A stretch of 16,153 bases of DNA, from the NCBI GenBank assembly GCA_030604345.1, contig JAUVWB010000007.1:1-16153 (forward strand), in the 5' to 3' direction. The notes under the pieces were generated by a model. The model saw only the letters and a program-made list of their open reading frames with translations, was not told the origin of the DNA and made no database searches. This DNA comes from Desulfofustis sp. (GTDB lineage Bacteria > Desulfobacterota > Desulfobulbia > Desulfobulbales > Desulfocapsaceae). A program made the position numbers and the translations under genes. Below, in pieces: positions 14,842 through 16,153 of this stretch. The stretch's first letter is position 1; each line of letters begins with the position of its first letter.

Positions 14842-15600
14842 TTATGGTGGAGGCAGCCATTTCCAGGAATGGATCTCCCGTTGAAAAAGATGTCTGCCAT
14901 AGCGATGCAGGCAGTCCAGTGTCTCCTGGAGGACGGTGCCCGACAACTTGCAGCGGTTCAGCCGGGCCGGCGATTGTTGTTGGGCCAGAGTCATGGTGCG
15001 AATAGCCCCGGCGGATAGGTTGATGCCGCTGCGGTCTTCGTCGTGCCGACAGGAGGGGCAGGTGAGCCCGCCGGTGAGTGGAGTAAACCGGCCGGAATGA
15101 TTTTCCAGCCAGGGAGTTCCGCACCGCTGGCAACGGGAGAGATCAGGACGATACCCGACGTAGTCCAAAAGCTTGACGAGAAACAGCGCGATCACCGGGC
15201 GAGGTTCTCTGCTCTGGTCGAGCGAATGAAGCGCCCAGAGCAGCAATTGAAAGAGGTTGTCGTCCTGCAGTTTTTCGCTGCTGGCCAACAGGATCAACTC
15301 CCGGATTATCGAGGCCGAGCGATAACCGTTGAGGTCGGTTCTCAGGCCGATGAAGCCGTTGAGCAATTCGGCCTCAAGAATGACCGGCAGTCTTCCCGGG
15401 GCCGACTGCGTGTAGGTGATCTGGAGAAAGGAGAACAGTTCGAGCTTGTTGACAAACCGCTTTTTGCTGCGATGCGCACCTTTGGCGATGACCGTCAATC
15501 TTCCCAGGTCTCGGCAGAACAGGGTGATGATCTTGTCCGATTCACCGTAATCGTGGCTGTCCACCACCACTGCCGGCACCTCGGAATGCAGCCGCGACAT
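14842..15600 (-). CDS. recO: DNA repair protein RecO
   Basis: RecO works with RecF and RecR to load RecA onto SSB-coated single-stranded DNA in recombinational repair. The 252-residue product fits the family length. An N-terminal OB-fold (about 1-80) includes VVVDSHDYGESDKIITLFCRD-type sequence and GRLTVIAKGAHRSKKRF. A helical domain follows, with a zinc-binding pair C157-x2-C160 and C181-x2-C184, present in many but not all RecO proteins. The start at 15600 lies 3 nt after the rodZ stop, with no clear ribosome binding site, so translation is probably coupled. It converges on the ligase gene with 16 nt between stops and no obvious terminator there. Confidence 0.95.
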   Translation of the reverse strand: MSRLHSEVPAVVVDSHDYGESDKIITLFCRDLGRLTVIAKGAHRSKKRFVNKLELFSFLQITYTQSAPGRLPVILEAELLNGFIGLRTDLNGYRSASIIRELILLASSEKLQDDNLFQLLLWALHSLDQSREPRPVIALFLVKLLDYVGYRPDLSRCQRCGTPWLENHSGRFTPLTGGLTCPSCRHDEDRSGINLSAGAIRTMTLAQQQSPARLNRCKLSGTVLQETLDCLHRYGRHLFQREIHSWKWLPPP

Positions 15601-15603
15601 TGG

Positions 15604-16153
15604 TTAATCGAGCAAATACTCCGGGATGGTGAGCGATATGGTGCCGTCGCTGGCTGGTGGCAAGGGGAGGGCGATGCCGTTGAGAAAGAGTCGTACGGCC
15701 GCTGCCGGAGGCATTTCCAAGGTGATGGACTCGCTGGCCTGCCAGGTCTTGATGGTACCACCCGCAAGAGTAACCGTCTCCGGCGGATTTTCGTCAACGG
15801 TGATGGACATCGAGGTGGTGTCGATGAACTCGACCACGAGCAGATAACGGTATCCGTCGGCCACCGGCTGTTGTGTCTCCGGCGGCGGCAGCGGTTCGGG
15901 AATCGGTGCGGCCGGCTCGCTCGAGATGCTCGGCGGCGGGGACACCTGGCTTTGTCCCTGGGCGGCCGGCTGCTGAGCCTGGTCGGCGGGTGGTGACTGC
16001 TGCGCCGGCGGATCCTGAAATCCGCGTAGCCATTTGCTTGCCTGGCTGGCCGGGTTATACCCCGTGTACCAACTGAGTGCGGCGAGTACGGCGAGCAGGA
16101 GCAACAGCCCGATACCGAGATAGGTACCGAAAGAGTGGGATGGCGGTGAGGCC
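15604..16153 (-). CDS. rodZ: RodZ, cytoskeletal cell-shape protein, C-terminal part (cut by window edge)
   Basis: RodZ links MreB filaments to the cell-wall elongation machinery across the inner membrane. About 183 codons are present. They show a membrane helix right at the edge (GTYLGIGLLLLLAVLAAL), a proline/glutamine-rich linker and a C-terminal DUF4115 beta domain with VVEFIDTTSMSITVDE, a later LAGGTIKTWQAS, the VRLFLNGIALPLP stretch and SLTIPEYLLD at the end. The N-terminal cytoplasmic helix-turn-helix domain lies outside the window. The reading frame is open to the edge, so the gene is partial and not truncated by a stop. recO follows with a 3-nt gap. Confidence 0.87.
   Translation of the reverse strand, partial: ASPPSHSFGTYLGIGLLLLLAVLAALSWYTGYNPASQASKWLRGFQDPPAQQSPPADQAQQPAAQGQSQVSPPPSISSEPAAPIPEPLPPPETQQPVADGYRYLLVVEFIDTTSMSITVDENPPETVTLAGGTIKTWQASESITLEMPPAAAVRLFLNGIALPLPPASDGTISLTIPEYLLD

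Noticed and set aside
1..16153. CRISPR array, transposase, integrase, toxin-antitoxin or phage genes
   Set aside because: No regularly spaced repeats, mobile-element genes or typical small two-gene modules were found on either strand.

Overview
This window looks like chromosomal core sequence from a Gram-negative, GC-rich bacterium. The gene content suggests a member of the Desulfobacterota, perhaps the Desulfobulbales. That placement is inference from the style of FtsH, CarB and RecO and from cmoAB sitting beside a biotin carrier/ligase pair; there is no rRNA or marker gene to settle it. I see no rRNA, tRNA, CRISPR array, insertion sequence, integrase or phage gene.

Layout. (1) At 1-4972, minus strand: the pyrimidine/arginine genes carA and carB, then the 5' end of ftsH, which runs off the left edge. 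carB is interrupted by one in-frame TAG exactly in the linker between its two synthetase halves. A candidate sigma70 promoter for carA lies at 5113-5142. (2) At 5281-6708, plus strand: a tandem ABC ATPase of the ModF type whose first nucleotide site is degenerate. (3) At 6769-7314, minus strand: a small SLOG/YpsA-like Rossmann protein, probably with its own promoter. (4) At 7419-12303, minus strand: a compact five-gene operon ydbH-ynbE-ydbL-cmoA-cmoB, with gaps of 1, 22, 8 and 15 nt. It joins an AsmA-like envelope-spanning lipid bridge and its outer-membrane and periplasmic partners to the two enzymes that build cmo5U34 in tRNA. (5) At 12304-12613: a divergent intergenic region with a well-formed plus-strand terminator that has no gene in front of it. 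(6) At 12614-14825, plus strand: a single-pass membrane protein of unknown function, a protein with two barrel-sandwich (biotinyl/lipoyl-like) domains, and a divergent BirA-type ligase. (7) At 14842-16153, minus strand: recO, preceded by the 3' part of rodZ, which runs off the right edge.

How the genes fit together. carAB makes carbamoyl phosphate. ydbH, ynbE, ydbL, rodZ and ftsH serve envelope biogenesis and quality control. cmoA and cmoB act in sequence on tRNA wobble uridine. The carrier and ligase pair look like modifier and substrate. The points most worth a second look are the amber codon in carB, the asymmetric ModF-like ATPase, the carrier/ligase pair and the lipid-bridge/tRNA-modification operon. 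I did not find a clear previously undescribed multi-gene system.
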